Source of the DNA: Alphaproteobacteria bacterium LSUCC0719
GTDB taxonomy: Bacteria > Pseudomonadota > Alphaproteobacteria > Puniceispirillales > Puniceispirillaceae
DNA: 64,000 bases
Reading direction: 5' to 3'
Assembly (NCBI GenBank): GCA_040839025.1
Contig: JBFPJN010000003.1
Coordinates: 186,001-250,000, forward strand
A program made the translations under genes and the position numbers. Shown here piece by piece: positions 17,830 to 26,231 of the stretch. The notes beneath the pieces were generated by a model. The model saw only the letters and a list, made by a program, of their open reading frames with translations, did no database searches and was not told the DNA's origin. Numbering within the stretch: position 1 is the first letter of the stretch; every line of letters begins with the position of its first letter.

Positions 17830-19641
17830 ATGTGGGGATATGCCATTGCGTTTTCAATGATGGGCCTGCTTGCCCTCACGGTCGCAACGGCCAGTGCCAA
17901 TTCATTGTCGCAGAACGGGTCAACGCTGATCAATCCAGATTCGAAGTCTGATGAGGCGGTGTGTAAATTCGCCATGGTCCTGCCGGTGTGGCGCACCGAG
18001 GTCTTGCGGCGCGGCATCACCTGCGACGGTGACGGCAACCTGCTGTCACGCTCGACAGCCAAGCCAGCCACTACGCCGGCCGTAACACCGGCCGCCACGC
18101 CGAAAACAGTCCCCGAGGCAGTTGCCGAGGCAACCCCAAAGACAGTTCCAGAGGCAGTTCCAGAGGCAGCTGAAACACCGCCGGTCATCGCGGCATCTCC
18201 ATCCAGGTCGGATGACCCGGTCGCGACTGGCGGAACAACGGACAAGGCACCGCCGCCGGCAGTGGCTGCGCGCCAGCCCGCCGCAGAGGCCAGCCCGACC
18301 ATGGCATTGGCGCAGCAGCTTGATGATATGGCGCTGTGCCGGTTGGCGACCGACAAAAAGGGCGGCTTGCGCCAGAGCGCAGCCTTTTCCGCCTTTGTTG
18401 ATGAAGCCAGGTCACGTCAGTTGACTTGTGCCATTGCGGGAACCCTGACAGCGGCGAAACCTGCAGAACCTGCAGCCGCCGAAACCGATCTGGCAACCAA
18501 TGCGCAGGATCAGATCGCCCCGACGCAACCCCCAACGGCAACAGCAGCAGTAACGCCACCAATACCGGCACCAACACCGGCACCTGAACCCACGATACCC
18601 GAAATTACCATCGTCAGCGCCACCTCTGTCGGCCCGCAGGGCACGGTCAGCGGGCAGGTTACCGACAGCGCCGGCATCGCCGAACTGCGGATCGATGGTC
18701 GTCTGGTGCCCCTTGCGGGTAATGGCAGCTTCAGCGCGCAGACCTATGTGCCGACAGGTGGGGTGACCGTCCGTATTGTGGCGGTAAACATGCGCGGCAC
18801 GTCAAAAAGCCTCGATGTCCAGCTGGACCGTGTTGCCGCGCCCGTATCAACGGCCATTGCCTTTGACAGGCTGAACCCGCTTGGTCAGATGGCAGCCCGG
18901 AACAAGGACGCGCTGGCGCTGATCATCGGGGTGGAAACCTACACCGAAACACCGGTCAAGGCCGCCTATGCCAACAGTGATGCCAGCGTGTTTGCCGATT
19001 ATGCGGCGCACAAGCTTGGCATTCCAAGCAATCGCATCAAGACACTGGTCGATGATGTGGCAGACGAAAAGGGTATCCTGCTCACCGTCCAGGACTGGCT
19101 GTATCGCGCCAACCGTCCCGGTAAGTCCGACATCTATGTATTTTTTGCCGGACATGGGCTGGCGAGCGAAGACGGCAAGGACATGTATCTGCTTCCGCAT
19201 GACGGCTCGCCGCGGCTGCTTGATCGCACCGCGCTGCTGCGCAAGGAACTGTTTGCTGATATTGCCGCCGCCAATCCGCGCTCGGTAACGGTATTTCTCG
19301 ACACCTGCTATTCCGGCACGACACGGGGCACTGAAAGCCTGATTGCCAGCCGCCCGATCGCCATCCGGGCAAGGGAACAGGCCATTCCAGACGGCTTTAC
19401 CGTCATGACCGCCGCCGGCGGCGAACAGACGGCCAAGCCACTGGAAGAAGTCAAGCACGGCATGTTCAGCTATTTCCTGATGAAGGGAATGGAAGGCGGC
19501 GCCGATGCCAACAATGACCGGCAGATCACCGCCGGCGAGCTTCACGCCTATGTTCAGCAGAACGTCATCCAGCAATCATCGGGAAGCCAGACGCCGGAAT
19601 TGCAGGGAGATGCCGACCGTGTGTTGGTGAGGTTCGAATAG
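17830..19641 (+). CDS. Exported caspase-like (C14) protein with two Cys-pair modules
   Basis: From ATG 17830 the product has 603 residues; an in-frame ATG at 17767 would add 21 and overlap the divergent gene. A signal peptide ends TASANS. A Cys-pair module follows (C45-C65), then Pro/Ala/Thr-rich linkers, a second module (C170-C200), a beta-rich domain around 255-340 and the caspase fold. The catalytic His442 is in FFAGHG and Cys493 in FLDTCYSG. A loop GADANNDRQITAGE resembles an EF-hand. From the Ig-like domain to the C-terminus it is a clear paralogue of the protein at 3826-6030, differing mainly in its N-terminal half. It is likely a periplasmic or surface protease. Confidence 0.88.
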   Translation: MWGYAIAFSMMGLLALTVATASANSLSQNGSTLINPDSKSDEAVCKFAMVLPVWRTEVLRRGITCDGDGNLLSRSTAKPATTPAVTPAATPKTVPEAVAEATPKTVPEAVPEAAETPPVIAASPSRSDDPVATGGTTDKAPPPAVAARQPAAEASPTMALAQQLDDMALCRLATDKKGGLRQSAAFSAFVDEARSRQLTCAIAGTLTAAKPAEPAAAETDLATNAQDQIAPTQPPTATAAVTPPIPAPTPAPEPTIPEITIVSATSVGPQGTVSGQVTDSAGIAELRIDGRLVPLAGNGSFSAQTYVPTGGVTVRIVAVNMRGTSKSLDVQLDRVAAPVSTAIAFDRLNPLGQMAARNKDALALIIGVETYTETPVKAAYANSDASVFADYAAHKLGIPSNRIKTLVDDVADEKGILLTVQDWLYRANRPGKSDIYVFFAGHGLASEDGKDMYLLPHDGSPRLLDRTALLRKELFADIAAANPRSVTVFLDTCYSGTTRGTESLIASRPIAIRAREQAIPDGFTVMTAAGGEQTAKPLEEVKHGMFSYFLMKGMEGGADANNDRQITAGELHAYVQQNVIQQSSGSQTPELQGDADRVLVRFE

Positions 19642-19666
19642 CGCCCCCCGCCAGTAGATACCCCCG

Positions 19667-20326
19667 TCAGTAGATGACGCACCCACCATCAACCGTCGTC
19701 CAGCCATCCGGACAGATGCTCTTGAACCTGTCGATGCTGTATTCCAGCGATTTTGTCATCAGATCCGCAGCCGGGCCGATTTCCATCTGCAACAGCACGA
19801 AATGGTGAAGGCGGCCCTTGATCGTCATCGTTTCCTCCGAAATCCGGCGATAACCGCGGATCGGAACCTCATTGGCCGAACTGACGATGCTGTTATTGGC
19901 AAATTCGATCGCGCCATTCACCACATCGGCAAGCTGTCTTTTGGCGTCAAGAAGCGCCCTGTTCTTGGCCATCGACAGCGAGGTGGAGCTGGCGGTGCCA
20001 CAGGCTGAAACCCTGAAAATCGTATTTTCGGGCGGCGACGCGCACCAATCGGGAATTCGCCCCGCCGCCATTGCCCTGGCTGGCGCTGTTGTGGTGGCCG
20101 GCGCCGCTGTCGGGGCGGAACCGGTGCTGGCGGGCGCATCGGATGGCTGCACCACCTTGCCATCCTTCTGGATGACGCTTCCATCCTTTTTGAAGGTGAG
20201 CGCACTGGCACCCGTAACCGGCGCCAGCAAGGCAAGCAACACCAGCGCCACAGTCATGGTCATGGTCACGGGCATGGTCACGACAGGCAGCTGGCGTGAT
20301 GTCATTTTGGTCATCATCATTATCAT
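19667..20326 (-). CDS. Exported LPP20-like protein
   Basis: 219 residues. A Met-rich start is followed by a signal peptide with a long Leu/Val core, then a low-complexity linker of Pro/Ala/Thr, then a C-terminal domain of about 120 residues. The helix SLSMAKNRALLDAKRQLADVV followed by strands resembles the LPP20 / FlgP-type fold. Four Cys are present (PDWCASPP, VSACG, SICPD, GGCVIY). The start ATG overlaps the stop of the DUF4384-like gene as ATGA at 20323-20326, so the two are translationally coupled. LPP20-type proteins form outer-membrane-associated rings or basal disks in some bacteria (family knowledge); the role here is unknown. Confidence 0.7.
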   Translation of the reverse strand: MIMMMTKMTSRQLPVVTMPVTMTMTVALVLLALLAPVTGASALTFKKDGSVIQKDGKVVQPSDAPASTGSAPTAAPATTTAPARAMAAGRIPDWCASPPENTIFRVSACGTASSTSLSMAKNRALLDAKRQLADVVNGAIEFANNSIVSSANEVPIRGYRRISEETMTIKGRLHHFVLLQMEIGPAADLMTKSLEYSIDRFKSICPDGWTTVDGGCVIY

Positions 20327-21198
20327 TTCACTATACGGTAGCTGTATCTGGCAATTCGCCAGTTCTCACGCCCGAATTCGTCGAGCCGTCGGAAGAAATC
20401 GGACCGCGACTCCTTTTCCAAAACCTTGAATGGCGTCTTGGACGCCAGCACGATCAGGAATTCATTGCTCTCGTTACGCTGGTAATCATCAGCCAGAGCG
20501 GCCCACCATCTTTCGACCTGTGTTTCGGGCGGCAACAGGAAATCAGTCTTGAATCTCGGTGAGTCCAGCGCCTGATCGGTGTGCAGCCTGTACAGGTGAT
20601 CCTGATCGATTTCAGGATACCACCCAAGCACATTGACATAGGCCGCCTGACTCAGTTGGCCGGACACGACCACCTCTTCACCCGGCCTGAATACACGGCC
20701 AAGCGTATCATCAACCCGAACGATCAATTGCGGGTCATGATTGTTTCTGAACCCCCTGACAGCAATCTCCGCCCTGACCTCGCAAACCTGATTCTGGTTG
20801 ATATCCAGCTTTCTGGTGTTCCGGTCCAGAAGGTCATATTTGGCAATGAAACAATTGTCATATGCGTTGAACGTTTCCTGAAAGAAGGCGCATCTCTCGC
20901 TGTCATCCGAGCTTTCACATGTTTCGACCTGCCGAAAGGACAATGTCTCGCATCCGGCGAGGCTCATCGCGTCGAGCTTGGCCTGTTCCTCGGCATTCTC
21001 GCACGCCTCCTTTGGCGACATTTCAAAACTGATCGGGTACTGGGCGCTGATCGCGCCGTTCCATTTCTCCGCCGCGATGGCGGCCCCGGACAGGACCAGC
21101 CCACAGCATGCAACCAGATATAAAGACAGATACAGGGGCAGATACAGGGGCAGATATAGGGGCAGACCAACCAGCGAGGGTTTCCAATCGGGTTTCAT
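20323..21198 (-). CDS. Exported DUF4384-like protein with repeat-built signal peptide
   Basis: 291 residues from ATG 21198; ATG 21216 is also possible. The hydrophobic leader contains the repeat LYLPLYLPLYLSLYL, made by 12-bp DNA repeats. The mature region has an N-terminal Cys-rich half (pairs near CENAEEQ, GCETLS, TCESSDDSERCAFF) and a C-terminal domain. The latter, FRPGEEVVVSGQLSQAAYV followed by NVLGWYPEIDQ, matches the DUF4384 pattern often found beside caspase-like proteins. It ends in a charged stretch with WRIARYSYRIVK. It is co-translated with the LPP20-like gene downstream. The combination caspase/DUF4384/LPP20 suggests one envelope module. Confidence 0.72.
   Translation of the reverse strand: MKPDWKPSLVGLPLYLPLYLPLYLSLYLVACCGLVLSGAAIAAEKWNGAISAQYPISFEMSPKEACENAEEQAKLDAMSLAGCETLSFRQVETCESSDDSERCAFFQETFNAYDNCFIAKYDLLDRNTRKLDINQNQVCEVRAEIAVRGFRNNHDPQLIVRVDDTLGRVFRPGEEVVVSGQLSQAAYVNVLGWYPEIDQDHLYRLHTDQALDSPRFKTDFLLPPETQVERWWAALADDYQRNESNEFLIVLASKTPFKVLEKESRSDFFRRLDEFGRENWRIARYSYRIVK
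21127..21162 (-). repeat. 12-bp tandem repeat, three copies, inside a signal peptide
   Basis: Units CAGATACAGGGG, CAGATACAGGGG and CAGATATAGGGG on the plus strand encode the LYLP units of the signal peptide of the gene at 20323-21198. Copy-number change would keep the frame and lengthen or shorten the hydrophobic core. Confidence 0.9.
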
Positions 21199-21298
21199 AT
21201 TCACATCATTCCACATACACAGTCGGCCACAACACCCACAGCCCTTGGATCACTCTAGCAAATGCCGTCACCAATTGAAATCGGATGACGCCGGACAG

Positions 21299-21318
21299 CC
21301 GGACAGGACACTGTCCGG
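21299..21318. promoter_or_regulatory. Perfect 8-bp inverted repeat between divergent genes
   Basis: CCGGACAG-GACA-CTGTCCGG. A further direct half-site CCGGACAG stands at 21291. No T-run follows, so an operator for the divergent pair 21198/21423 is more likely than a terminator. This is inference from position only. Confidence 0.4.
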
Positions 21319-21330
21319 GATCTATTAAAC

Positions 21331-21360
21331 CAGACTGAAATATGCCAGACTGAAATATGC
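21331..21360. repeat. 15-bp direct repeat, two copies
   Basis: CAGACTGAAATATGC occurs at 21331-21345 and 21346-21360, and a third partial copy (CAGAC) follows. It is located upstream of the lipoprotein gene at 21423. Confidence 0.85.
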
Positions 21361-21422
21361 CAGACCGACATGTGGTTGTATGCAGCCTGTCGGTTCGTTT
21401 TTCTGGATAAGGATTTTGATCT

Positions 21423-21749
21423 ATGTCGTCACGTCATCTGTTTTCCCCTGAACCCGCCGCAACCCCCGACAGCTCAGGCCATGCCGCCCGGATCCGAGGT
21501 CTCGTCACGGCTGGCCTGCTTGCCTGCGGTGCGGCCACACTGGCTGCCTGCGGCGGCCCGTCGGAACCGGCGGTAACCTATGGCGGGCTCGACAGCTGCG
21601 TGACCGACCCGGCGGTGTGCAACGCTGATGATCTGTGCCGTCTTGCCATATTCGAAGAGGATAACATCAAGCGCTGGAACGACGACAATCTGCGCTGGCA
21701 GCCCTATGTTAAGGAAGCCAAGGCGCGCGGCCTGAGTTGCGGCCTGTAG
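21423..21749 (+). CDS. Small lipoprotein with Cys-pair module
   Basis: 108 residues; AAGGA stands 9 bases before the ATG. An unusually long polar N-region precedes the hydrophobic core. The lipobox TLAAC gives lipidated Cys43, so it is probably anchored in the outer membrane. The remaining 65 residues hold a LCRLA ... EAKARGLSC module (Cys72 and Cys106). It matches the two modules in the N-terminal half of the caspase-like protein at 17830 (LCRLA ... DEARSRQLTC). Cys59 and Cys66 may form another disulfide. Its partner may therefore be the caspase (inference). Confidence 0.72.
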   Translation: MSSRHLFSPEPAATPDSSGHAARIRGLVTAGLLACGAATLAACGGPSEPAVTYGGLDSCVTDPAVCNADDLCRLAIFEEDNIKRWNDDNLRWQPYVKEAKARGLSCGL

Positions 21750-21785
21750 TCGTCTGTCATTTGTTGCAAGCCGGAGTCTGTCGCC

Positions 21786-23132
21786 ATGAAGCGTCGTACA
21801 TTTCTTGGCCTCGCCACCGCCACGGGCGGCCTCTATGGCATCAACCGTCATCTGCCGTTTGTAACATCCGCCAACGCGGCAATTCCCGGTACGGTAACAT
21901 GGGGCGGCGCCTATCTGCTGGATGAGGAGACCAACCGGACGCCGCATACAAAGGCCGCGCTGGCAATGACAGCCAATACCAGCCCCACAGGCCAGACTGT
22001 CAACAGGGCGCTGCTTGAGGCCATTCGCGGGGCCGACTGGTCATCCGCCGGGATTGACCTCAGGGCCGGCATGGACAAGACCACAACGCGATACGGCATG
22101 GTGTTCGGCCTGTCCCGCGAAACCGTATTGCAGAGCGGCTACAGACCATCCGAAGACGCCACAGCCTTCAATCTGCGCCTGACCGGCTACAATATTGTCT
22201 TTGATATCGTTGACAACCGGGTGATTGCGACCTTTGCCGTGCGGGGCCGCTATTTCACGGCCCTTGCCGGAAAGGCCGGCGATGACGCGCTGCCAAAGCT
22301 GTTCTTCGACCTTCTGGCCAACAAGAACAACAGCGGCAGCATCGCCCGCTTCATGACCGACATCGCGCTGAATTACGAATATGACGTCAAATACCGGGGC
22401 AAGAATTTCCAGTATATCGAGACGGTCAATACCGAGTTTGCCGCGGTGGCGGCTGATCTGATCGGGCTCGATATCGAGGCCTATGGAGAGACAATGGCGC
22501 TTGTTGTCACCACCGCCTTTTCCGAAAAGCTGAAGGTGCCGGTGGTGCCTTACAGGAAGACAAGCGCGGTGAACCGGCGCATGCGCCGTGAAATGACAAT
22601 CGCCACCGCGACCGGCAGCTCGGCGCTGAACACCCGCCTTCCGCTTGCCGATGCGCAGATCGGCATTCGTCTGGTCAATCATGGATGGGAATTCCAGGAA
22701 GCCGACGTTGAATTGCAGGGGCGCATGAAAGTTGGCCAGCTGAAGAGCCTGCAGAATGAATCGCTGGTGGATTTCAATCAGGTTGAAGTGACGCTTGGCG
22801 CGCGCATCGAGATCCAGATTTTCGAGATAGATGGCGGGCGCCCGATCTTCACACAGCAATTCTTCGGCCAATGGGCGTTTCTGGAATATGCAGAGCGCGA
22901 GTTCCAGATGGATCGGCGAAGCCGCATCTATCTGCTTCACGAAACGCTGCTGGATCGTGCCTTTGACGCCATCCTGAATGAAGATATGCGCGGCCAGCTC
23001 TATGATGGGCTGTCGATACAGCAGAAGGCGGATGAAGCCTATTATCTGGAAGCGCTGAGCGAGGACTGGGATATCATGAGCGGCGAATGCGATGATGTCG
23101 CGGCTCTGCTGCCACGGGCCTTTGGCGCCTGA
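21786..23132 (+). CDS. Exported protein of unknown function with Tat-like signal
   Basis: 448 residues. The start MKRRTFLGLATATGG has the twin-arginine pattern R-R-T-F-L-G, with a weak hydrophobic core and an ANAAIP cleavage region. The mature protein has no Cys in most of its length and mixes alpha helices and beta strands. Segments such as GVTLGARIEIQIFEIDGG-like strands and a Tyr/Arg-rich part (EYAEREFQMDRRSRIYLLHE) are seen. No family recognised. It follows the lipoprotein gene by 36 bases on the same strand, so they probably form an operon. Confidence 0.75.
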   Translation: MKRRTFLGLATATGGLYGINRHLPFVTSANAAIPGTVTWGGAYLLDEETNRTPHTKAALAMTANTSPTGQTVNRALLEAIRGADWSSAGIDLRAGMDKTTTRYGMVFGLSRETVLQSGYRPSEDATAFNLRLTGYNIVFDIVDNRVIATFAVRGRYFTALAGKAGDDALPKLFFDLLANKNNSGSIARFMTDIALNYEYDVKYRGKNFQYIETVNTEFAAVAADLIGLDIEAYGETMALVVTTAFSEKLKVPVVPYRKTSAVNRRMRREMTIATATGSSALNTRLPLADAQIGIRLVNHGWEFQEADVELQGRMKVGQLKSLQNESLVDFNQVEVTLGARIEIQIFEIDGGRPIFTQQFFGQWAFLEYAEREFQMDRRSRIYLLHETLLDRAFDAILNEDMRGQLYDGLSIQQKADEAYYLEALSEDWDIMSGECDDVAALLPRAFGA

Positions 23133-23170
23133 CCCCCTTGCCCTGCGCATTGCGCGCCAGGCGGGGTCAG
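23129..23170. terminator. Possible bidirectional terminator hairpin
   Basis: Inverted repeat CTGACCCC (23129-23136) / GGGGTCAG (23163-23170) between two convergent genes. Its loop can itself fold (CCTGCGC...GCGCCAGG). There is no T-run on either side, so it is only a candidate. Confidence 0.35.
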
Positions 23171-23188
23171 GGCCAGATTGATCGGCTC

Positions 23189-24682
23189 CTAACGCCGCTT
23201 TTTCTTGCCTGTACGGGTCGGAAGCACATTTTCATTGAACGCAACCGGCTTTGATTCCAGCTTTGCATTCACCTGCTTTGCATAGGCAAGAATGGAACGT
23301 CTCAGCTCGCAGGCATATGGCCGCGACTGCGCGACCTCCTTGAACAGGGCGATCGATTCTTCATCAAGCAGATCCCCGGCCCCACTGCCCCCCATCATGA
23401 AGGAAAAGGCGAATGTCGCGCCAATTGTCCGCGCCTTGATCACATAGGCCTCGGTTCGCTGATAGATTCCCTGAAGCCTTTCCTGTCCCCCAGCCTCGAG
23501 GGTCGCAAAATTGCTCTGCTTTTGTTTCAGGAAATCGTCAAAGGCCTGCGTCTTGACGATCAGTTCGTTCACCGTGGCCACAGACGGGTCCGACTGGCTG
23601 ACCAGCATGTTGTAATCCGCCTTGTATTTCTCGACATCGGCCCCGACCTGACCAAGCGTCGCCAGATCAATCAGCAATTCGCCCCGCATTCTGGTCAGTT
23701 CCATGACCTGCGGTCGCAGCGACTGGGTGACTGCCGAATTGCCGGAATTGGCCCTCATCTGCTCTTCGAGAGCCGCGCGGTTCTTTTGTGCCTCTTCTAT
23801 CAGCCCGATATAGAGATCGCGGTTTTCATAACCCGGCTCGACGACCAGGCGCATGAAAGTGTCTTCGATGATATGGGCCAGATCGCCCGGCATGTTCTGG
23901 GCCTCTTCATAGCCCGGCCGCATCCAGGACACCGCATTCTTGAGATTGACCTGCCGACCATAGCCCTTGTACCAGCGCAACCCCTCGACATAACGCGCCG
24001 CGAACTGGTTTGATTTCGCGGCATCCTTGATCAACTGCTCACCGCGCGATTCCTTGCCGCCGGCGTCAGGGAAGAAACTGTGGACCAGCCCATAGGCAAA
24101 TCTGGCATCGGCGGCCCAGACCTTTTTCTTGGCATCGAAGGAATTTGCATTTGCCGTCGCCACCATGATGGCAAGATCCTTGGCATTCGGGCGGCGCAGG
24201 AAGTTTGCAAACAGCTCCTCGACCTCGACACTGGAAAAGCCGGTTTTGTACACGTCGAAATTGATCAGATAGGGATGCGAGATGGGCTTGAACTTCCGGA
24301 ACGCGATATCAAGCTGGTCCGCAGACCGGCCAAAATCCTTTTCGACGGTCGCAAAGTCGGGCTTGGCAAGCTTCTTGTAGATGCTGGAGGTTGGAATGGG
24401 CTCGCAGATGGTCTTGATGAAGGAGTCACTGTCGCCGAAATCGTCAGGCTGCGAGGCCGCCGCCGATGCGGATCCGGATGATGATCCGGAAACAGACCCG
24501 CCTGACCCTTGCGTAGAATTGTTGGTGTTGCCATTGCCATTGCCGTTGCCCTTTGACCCCAGACTTTTCTCGACATCACCGAGGGCTTTCTTAAGATCCT
24601 TGAACAGGTTGGCCTCGACGGGCGCGACCAGCCCAACAAGCATGACAACAACCGCAACAAACAAAAATGGTCTCGGAGACAT
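23189..24682 (-). CDS. Large exported protein of unknown function with Gly/Ser-rich linker
   Basis: 497 residues from ATG 24682 (GAGG 7 bases upstream). The signal peptide ends near VEANLF. An amphipathic segment (FKDLKKALGDVEKSLG) is followed by a linker of Gly, Asn and Ser. The rest is strongly helical, with Sel1/TPR-like features: ARFAYGLVHSFF, ARYVEGLRWYKGYG and AVSWMRPGYEEA. A long helical stretch with Gln/Glu/Arg around residues 290-420 could be a coiled coil. The basic tail TRTGKKKRR is unusual for an exported protein. Divergent from the gene at 24873. No family assigned. Confidence 0.75.
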   Translation of the reverse strand: MSPRPFLFVAVVVMLVGLVAPVEANLFKDLKKALGDVEKSLGSKGNGNGNGNTNNSTQGSGGSVSGSSSGSASAAASQPDDFGDSDSFIKTICEPIPTSSIYKKLAKPDFATVEKDFGRSADQLDIAFRKFKPISHPYLINFDVYKTGFSSVEVEELFANFLRRPNAKDLAIMVATANANSFDAKKKVWAADARFAYGLVHSFFPDAGGKESRGEQLIKDAAKSNQFAARYVEGLRWYKGYGRQVNLKNAVSWMRPGYEEAQNMPGDLAHIIEDTFMRLVVEPGYENRDLYIGLIEEAQKNRAALEEQMRANSGNSAVTQSLRPQVMELTRMRGELLIDLATLGQVGADVEKYKADYNMLVSQSDPSVATVNELIVKTQAFDDFLKQKQSNFATLEAGGQERLQGIYQRTEAYVIKARTIGATFAFSFMMGGSGAGDLLDEESIALFKEVAQSRPYACELRRSILAYAKQVNAKLESKPVAFNENVLPTRTGKKKRR

Positions 24683-24872
24683 AGGCAAACCTCAATGCAA
24701 AAAACTGTCCTGGATTTTTCATGGTAACAGAGCATCGTGGTGTTTTGTGTCTCAGGAACAGAAAAGTGTTTTGCGTTTTCGCATCGACCAAATGGCGGGA
24801 AGACACTGGATATCAAGAACAATTGAGTCGTAAATTAAAGAGTGTGAAGACAGAGACAGGGATGGTCGAAAG

Positions 24873-26228
24873 ATGATGAAGCGTGTTGCGAAACCAACAG
24901 GAACCCTCGGCTTGCGCATGGCAGCGGTGGTTGCCACGCTGGTGTTTGGCAGTGGTCATGCGATGGCCCAGAACCTCGATCTCGACAGCTTTCTGGCGCC
25001 TGTGCAGGGTGGCAGTGACGTTGTTGAAGGCAATGTCGAGGTGGGCGAGACCGTCCATGCCGAAACCATGCAGGACGGCTTGAACGCCGCCAACGGGTTG
25101 CTGGCGGAGGATGGTGACGGGGTGTTGCTGGTCAGCACCAAAACCGGCCTTGGCACGATCGCGCGCGCATCGGTCGGCTACAACACCTATCAAAATCTCA
25201 ATGCGACATTGCTGTCCAAGCGCGGCGCCTATTTCCGTGCCTATCAGGAAGCCAAACGCCAGCTTCTGGTCAATTTCGAAGGTGTCCGGAACAAGTGCGA
25301 GGGCGCTGTCACTGACGATCTTGTCGACCTTCAGACAGGCGTCGAATCCGCCGCCAATACGCTGACCGAAACCTCGGAAGTGTGCAAGGAGACCATCTCC
25401 GGGCTTCTGGCGGCGTTTGTCGTGTTCGATGTCGACGACAATGTCAATGAACAGGAAGTCTCGATTTCGGTTGCGTCCAGCACCAAGACCCGGTCCGCCT
25501 TTTCCCGCCTTGGCGAAGCGGTGATCCAGACCGGTGATCCGAATGCCGCCTTCCAGAGCCTGATGGTCGAGATCGCCAAATTCGCGACCCCGCCAATGGG
25601 CGCACGCCTGATCACCGCCCCTGATACAGGTGAGCAGGTTGTGGTCGGATTCGGTTCGTCCATTATCAGAACCAACAAGAACAAGAACGTCGCCAAACGT
25701 CTGGCGAAGGCGGCCCAGAACAATGCCGAGACACGGGCGCGCAACGCGCTGGTCCAGTTTCTGCAAGGTGACAATCTCTATTGGGAAGGCGGATTTGACG
25801 AATCCCAGATTGAAGGCAGCGAGCAGTTCGAGATCCCGGTCGATGAAGACGGCAATGTCGGCGACCCGCAGGTTCTGGACAATGAACGCAATGTCTTCCT
25901 GAACGTCCTGACCGACAGCCAGGCCTATTCAACCGTCAGCGCCGGCAAGGTGCCGCCCGGTGTGCGCACACGGTCTTTCAAATCGGATGATGGCTACTGG
26001 CAGTTCAGTGTCGCCGTCTTTTCGCAGTCGGCCACGGCCCAGGCGCGTCAGGCCGGCCGTGAAAATGCCGCTGCGGCAGGCAAGCTTGACAAGATGGAGT
26101 CGCAGCAGGGTAGCGCCGCACCCGCAAAAAGCACCTCGCGGGCGTTGCAGATCGAGGGCGGTATGAACGCCGGCAGCATCAATCCCCAAGGCCCGACCGG
26201 TCAGGTATCAGACAAGGAAGATTTCTGA
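24873..26228 (+). CDS. Exported protein of unknown function with LPP20-like helices
   Basis: 451 residues; the ribosome binding site region GGGATGG lies close to the tandem ATGs at 24873 and 24876. A signal peptide ends HAMAQN. The mature protein has two Ala/Arg helices of the LPP20/FlgT_N type (AYFRAYQEAKRQLLVNFEG and AETRARNALVQFLQG). Strands in between include EQEVSISVASSTK and YWQFSVAVFSQS. The C-terminal 60 residues are a Gln/Ala/Gly-rich disordered tail. The next gene begins 3 bases after its stop, so they are co-translated. It probably contributes to the same envelope assembly as the LPP20-like and CsgG-like proteins (inference). Confidence 0.75.
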   Translation: MMKRVAKPTGTLGLRMAAVVATLVFGSGHAMAQNLDLDSFLAPVQGGSDVVEGNVEVGETVHAETMQDGLNAANGLLAEDGDGVLLVSTKTGLGTIARASVGYNTYQNLNATLLSKRGAYFRAYQEAKRQLLVNFEGVRNKCEGAVTDDLVDLQTGVESAANTLTETSEVCKETISGLLAAFVVFDVDDNVNEQEVSISVASSTKTRSAFSRLGEAVIQTGDPNAAFQSLMVEIAKFATPPMGARLITAPDTGEQVVVGFGSSIIRTNKNKNVAKRLAKAAQNNAETRARNALVQFLQGDNLYWEGGFDESQIEGSEQFEIPVDEDGNVGDPQVLDNERNVFLNVLTDSQAYSTVSAGKVPPGVRTRSFKSDDGYWQFSVAVFSQSATAQARQAGRENAAAAGKLDKMESQQGSAAPAKSTSRALQIEGGMNAGSINPQGPTGQVSDKEDF

Positions 26229-26231
26229 TCA

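Noticed and set aside
17769-18356. N-terminal extension of the minus-strand gene ending at 17301
   Set aside because: The extension is antisense to the caspase gene and is low-complexity Ala/Gly/Thr; a clean signal peptide starts at 17768.
22041-23150. A 369-codon open frame on the minus strand
   Set aside because: It lies wholly antisense to the exported protein at 21786-23132, which has a signal peptide and better codon pattern. The antisense frame has no such features.
24813-25766. A 317-codon open frame on the minus strand
   Set aside because: Antisense to the exported protein at 24873. High G+C keeps stop codons rare in the opposite frame.
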